Origin: Planctomycetota bacterium
GTDB lineage: Bacteria; Planctomycetota; UBA1135
Length of the DNA: 8,608 nt
Reading direction: 5' to 3'
Assembly: GCA_027021325.1 (NCBI GenBank)
Contig: JALUUN010000423.1
Coordinates: 1-8,608, forward strand
The notes below the pieces were generated by a model, which had not been told where the DNA came from, ran no database searches, and saw only the letters and a list, made by a program, of their open reading frames with translations. The position numbers and the translations under genes are program-made. Shown one piece after another: positions 6,059-8,608 of this stretch; position 1 is the stretch's first letter; each line of letters begins with the position of its first letter.

Positions 6059-7365
6059 TGGTGGCAGATGCGGCACCAGGCGCCGTCCCCGGCCACCGGG
6101 TGGTTGGGCGGCTGGATGCTCGCGTGGCAGGTCATGCAGGCGTTGGCGGTCTCGTGGGCAGGCACGGTCGGCGGCGGCACCGGCGCCAGGTCGTGGGACG
6201 GGGCGCCGTCCTGGTGGCAGACGTAGCAGCCGTTCTGGTTCCTCCCCGCTCCGAGATGGCAACTCAGACAGTGCTGGTTGGCCGGTTCCCCGAAGCCCGG
6301 GACGTGGCTCCGGGGCCGGGTGAGCTCGTGGCACTGCAGGCAGGCGTCCTCCTGGTGGCAGGCCTGGCAGCGGCCGCGGTCGAAGCGGGCGAGGATGCCG
6401 TGGCCGGTGTTGCGGAAGAAGGGCGTGTGGTCCTGGGGCAGCATGCTCAGGTGGCAGCTCTCGCAGGATCGGGCCGGGAGATCGGGGCCGTGGCAGAGGC
6501 TGCAGTCCTGGGCCGTGGTCACGGCAGGCATACGACTGGCGCGGCCGTGGAAGAGCTCCCAGTGGGCGTCGTGGCTCGGCGGCTTCCAGGAGCCGTCCAC
6601 GCCCGGGTGGCAGCTCCGGCAGCCGCCGTCCTGGACGGCGCGGTCCTCGTGGCAGCGGACGCAGGCAGCCATGGGAACGAAGACGCTCCGGTCCACGGCG
6701 CGGCTGCGGTCGATGCCGGCGTGGCATTCGAGGCAGGAGACGCCGGCGCCGGAATGGGTGCGGTGGGAGAAGACGACCTCGATGGAGGCCCGAGTCGCCT
6801 GGGTCCAGGTGGGCGTCTCCTGGCCCTCGAGGACGAAGGCAGCGAGGAGAGAGGGCAGTCCCTCGGATTCCTGGTCGGCGCCGGGATCCCGGGGAAGCTC
6901 CGTGTCCGGGTCCAGCTGTGGCTCCTGGCCGAACTCCGTGTCCGGGTCCAGGGGCGTCTCCTGGCCGAACTCCGTGTCCGGGTCCAGGGGCGTCTCCTGG
7001 CCGAACTCCGCGTCCGGGTCCAGGGGCGTTTCCCCGCCGAACTCGTCCTCCGGATCCAGGGGCGCCTCCCCGAACTCATCGCCGGGATCGAGGGGCGCCG
7101 CCGCGCCGCCTCCGCCGCTGTCGTCCCCGGCGTGGCAGAGGAGGCACAGGCTGACGGGCGGCATGCCGGCCCGGTTCTCTTCCAGGGCGCCGACGTGGCA
7201 GTCCACGCAGCTCAGACCGACGGCGTCGCTCAAGTGGACGTCGTGGGGGAACTCGCCGGCCCGTCCCGGCACCAGCGGCGGCTCGGTCGAAACCAGAGAG
7301 CAGGCCCAGACCAGGGCACCGAGAGCCAGGGCAGCCATCCGGAAGTGCGCGTGACGGTCGGACAT
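6055..7365 (-). CDS. 13-haem c-type cytochrome, predicted lipoprotein, with acidic repeat linker
   Basis: 436 residues with 13 CXXCH motifs at 53, 74, 211, 235, 249, 288, 301, 333, 342, 366, 380, 410 and 431 (first Cys). The signal sequence ends in a lipobox-like VWAC (C22), suggesting membrane attachment. Two haems lie near the N-terminus; residues 79-210 are a haem-free insert holding six acidic 11-12-residue repeats (91-160); eleven haems fill 211-435, and the last motif (CRICH) is one residue from the C-terminus. Many extra histidines suit bis-His ligation (FPHDVH, HRTH, SHDAHWELFH, NTGHG). It is broadly like the cytochrome c3/MtrA-type wires of porin-cytochrome conduits, but I cannot assign it to a named family. 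The start at 7365 has a strong GGGGAGGTGG upstream and shares one base with the porin stop (TGATG). It presumably takes or gives electrons through the adjacent barrel. Confidence 0.93.
   Translation of the reverse strand: MSDRHAHFRMAALALGALVWACSLVSTEPPLVPGRAGEFPHDVHLSDAVGLSCVDCHVGALEENRAGMPPVSLCLLCHAGDDSGGGGAAAPLDPGDEFGEAPLDPEDEFGGETPLDPDAEFGQETPLDPDTEFGQETPLDPDTEFGQEPQLDPDTELPRDPGADQESEGLPSLLAAFVLEGQETPTWTQATRASIEVVFSHRTHSGAGVSCLECHAGIDRSRAVDRSVFVPMAACVRCHEDRAVQDGGCRSCHPGVDGSWKPPSHDAHWELFHGRASRMPAVTTAQDCSLCHGPDLPARSCESCHLSMLPQDHTPFFRNTGHGILARFDRGRCQACHQEDACLQCHELTRPRSHVPGFGEPANQHCLSCHLGAGRNQNGCYVCHQDGAPSHDLAPVPPPTVPAHETANACMTCHASIQPPNHPVAGDGAWCRICHQ
6886..7095 (-). repeat. 36-bp coding tandem repeat, six copies (Asp/Glu-rich, PLDPDTEFGQET-type)
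   Basis: Residues 91-160 of the 13-haem cytochrome. The unit is 12 residues, consensus PLDPDTEFGQET, with six in-frame copies that diverge towards both ends (first PLDPGDEFGEA, last QLDPDTELPRDP). At DNA level two neighbouring copies, 6931-6966 and 6967-7002, are identical over 36 bp, and the flanking copies differ by substitutions or a 3-bp loss, so unit duplication looks recent. Each unit carries three or four acidic side chains and no basic ones. The array forms a negatively charged spacer between haems 2 and 3. Confidence 0.95.
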
Positions 7366-8608
7366 CAGAAATCCACCTCCCCCTGGATCCAGAACACCTG
7401 GAAGTCCTCGATGTCGTCCTCGAGGATCTCCAGGGAGGTCTGCAGGCGCAGGTCTTCCAGGGCCTGCCATTTCACCCGCAGGGTCCAGCTGCGGACGTTG
7501 TCCCGCTCCAGCTGGGCGAAGAAGTCGTACTGGTAGAGGCTGTAGTGGGTCCCCAGGCTCACATCCCAGGCCTCGGCGAAGCGTACCCGCAGCTCCGCCG
7601 AGGCGCTCAGGATCTCGTCGGTCCCCGAGTCCCAGGACTCGCCGTGGACGGAGACCTCGGCGCCCTTCCACGGAAGATCCTCCAGGGCGGCACCGAGCCA
7701 GAAGCGCTGGTAGGAGCGGTTGAACTCCGACTCGCGGGCGCCGTCCCGAAGCTGGCGTCCGTAGGCCCCGCCTTCCAGACGCCAGGCGCTGCCGAGGCCG
7801 AGCGGCGCCACGGCCAGGCGCTTGGAGGCCTGGAGCTGGGCCTCGTAGAAGGGCTCTTCGGGAAGGAGCACGGCGGTCAGGGGATCGAACTCCAGGGTGT
7901 TCACGGACTGGCGCGAGCGCAAGGCGTGGGCGAAGAACTGGAGCTGCCAGCCCCGGTCCACATCGCTCCAGAAGCCCTGGAGGTCCAGGTCCCTCTGGCT
8001 CCCGTCGAGGAAGGATCCGCTCAGGGACGCCCACCAGGAGCCGTCCCAGCCGGCTTGGGAGACCGTCCCCGCGACGAGATTGTTCGAGGCCTCGCCGAAG
8101 AAGCGCCGGTCCCGCAGATGCATGAAGTCCAGCCGCGTCTGCCCGCCCTTCCAGGGGGACAGGTCCAGGGAAGCGCCGGCTGCGGCGTCACCGCGGGCGG
8201 AGCCTTCCCAGTAGTGGTTGGGGCGCCCGGCGTAGCCCTGGAACTCACCCGGCAGGCCGGCAAGGGCGGCCGGGGCGCGGAGCCAGGCTCCGTCGAGGCG
8301 CAGGAGGACCGGAGCCTGGAACAGGTTCTGGCGCCCGATCCGGACCTCGCCGCCGGGAATCCAGTCGTGGAAGCCGGCCCAGGCCCGATACAGGCGCAGG
8401 TCGTGGCGGCCGCCCCGGGTGTCCTCGAGGGTGGAGAGGCTGTTGCCGAAGGCGCCGAGCCCATCGCCCTCCAGGTCCCAGGCCGAGCGGCCCGCCAGGG
8501 AGACCGTCACCGGATCCCGATGCTTCGAGCCGCCCTCGAGGCCGAGCCAGGTGAAGAGATCCTGATCGCGATCGTCCAGGGTCGAGTCTCGCAGCTGGTA
8601 GCGGCTGA
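7365..8608 (-). CDS. outer-membrane beta-barrel (porin-like), N-terminus beyond window edge
   Basis: 413 residues are visible, running from the right edge (first whole codon at 8606) to TGA at 7365. The frame is open at the edge, so the true start lies outside; an internal GTG at 8510 is not the start because barrel-like sequence (LFTWLGLEGG) continues upstream of it. The whole protein alternates polar and hydrophobic/aromatic residues in short strands separated by charged turns: HDLRLYRAWAGFHDW, GEVRIGRQNLF, WQLQFFAHALRS, AWRLEGGAYGRQL, SWTLRVKWQALEDLRL. It ends FWIQGEVDF, with the terminal Phe typical of BAM-inserted proteins. There are no cysteines or haem motifs. The DGAWL and GRQ segments recall general porin-like barrels; I cannot place it in MtrB, PioB or OmbB families by eye. 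Overlap with the 13-haem gene implies a joint product, plausibly a barrel sheathing the haem chain. Confidence 0.85.
   Translation of the reverse strand, partial: SRYQLRDSTLDDRDQDLFTWLGLEGGSKHRDPVTVSLAGRSAWDLEGDGLGAFGNSLSTLEDTRGGRHDLRLYRAWAGFHDWIPGGEVRIGRQNLFQAPVLLRLDGAWLRAPAALAGLPGEFQGYAGRPNHYWEGSARGDAAAGASLDLSPWKGGQTRLDFMHLRDRRFFGEASNNLVAGTVSQAGWDGSWWASLSGSFLDGSQRDLDLQGFWSDVDRGWQLQFFAHALRSRQSVNTLEFDPLTAVLLPEEPFYEAQLQASKRLAVAPLGLGSAWRLEGGAYGRQLRDGARESEFNRSYQRFWLGAALEDLPWKGAEVSVHGESWDSGTDEILSASAELRVRFAEAWDVSLGTHYSLYQYDFFAQLERDNVRSWTLRVKWQALEDLRLQTSLEILEDDIEDFQVFWIQGEVDF
7366..7386 (-). promoter_or_regulatory. strong ribosome binding site for the 13-haem cytochrome
   Basis: On the minus strand GGGGAGGTGG stands about seven bases before the ATG at 7365 and lies inside the last codons of the porin gene. 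It is the best Shine-Dalgarno match seen in the window. Together with the TGATG stop/start overlap it fixes this start and suggests high translation of the cytochrome relative to the genes downstream, whose sites are weak or absent. Confidence 0.75.

Noticed and set aside
6886..7095. 36-bp repeats as a CRISPR array
   Set aside because: Unit length is CRISPR-like, but copies are directly adjacent with no spacers and are in frame within a cytochrome gene, giving a 12-residue protein repeat.
4343..7536. Long plus-strand frames opposite the cytochrome operon (4343-6226 and 5170-7536)
   Set aside because: The minus strand here has CXXCH motifs, signal sequences and precise stop/start overlaps; the plus-strand frames have none of these.
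8508..8510. GTG as the start of the beta-barrel gene
   Set aside because: The same frame continues to the window edge with barrel-like sequence, and no signal peptide follows this GTG, so the true start is outside the window.

Overview
This is a GC-rich stretch of bacterial DNA (roughly 70% G+C by eye) from a diderm organism. The diderm call rests on two lipoprotein-type cytochromes and an outer-membrane beta-barrel that ends in phenylalanine. I cannot name the taxon. The multihaem cytochromes and the Reeler-like haem protein with a C-terminal beta-sandwich would fit an uncultured, respiring group such as Krumholzibacteriota/Eisenbacteria-like bacteria, Acidobacteriota or Desulfuromonadota-like lineages, but this is an impression only.

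Layout. Positions 1-795 (minus) hold the N-terminal 265 residues of a GT4 glycosyltransferase that runs off the left edge. Thirteen bases away and divergent, 809-2473 (plus) encodes a MurJ/MviN lipid II flippase. The rest is on the minus strand. Read in the direction of transcription it contains a beta-barrel outer-membrane protein (8608-7365, 5' end missing), a 13-haem c-type cytochrome lipoprotein (7365-6055), a lipoprotein with an ethylbenzene-dehydrogenase-type haem domain plus c-type haem motifs (6058-4253), a tetrahaem cytochrome c554-like protein (4238-3543) and a one-haem Reeler/choice-of-anchor-V-like exported protein (3390-2470). The last gene ends tail to tail with murJ on a shared CTAG.

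How the genes work together. The first three minus-strand genes are joined by stop/start overlaps (TGATG, then ATGA), and the fourth follows after 14 bases, so these four look like one operon. A 152-base gap with a perfect 10-bp hairpin and a TATACT hexamer separates the fifth gene, which may have its own promoter. The window carries 20 canonical CXXCH motifs plus one CXXXCH motif in four proteins. A porin-like barrel coupled to a many-haem lipoprotein is the basic plan of porin-cytochrome conduits that move electrons across the outer membrane. Adding an ethylbenzene-dehydrogenase-type haem lipoprotein and an acidic tandem-repeat linker inside the 13-haem protein makes this a candidate unusual conduit. 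The function is inferred from composition and gene order. No catalytic subunit and no cytochrome maturation gene is in the window. The glycosyltransferase and MurJ are an unrelated envelope-biogenesis pair. I see no RNA genes, CRISPR arrays or insertion sequences.
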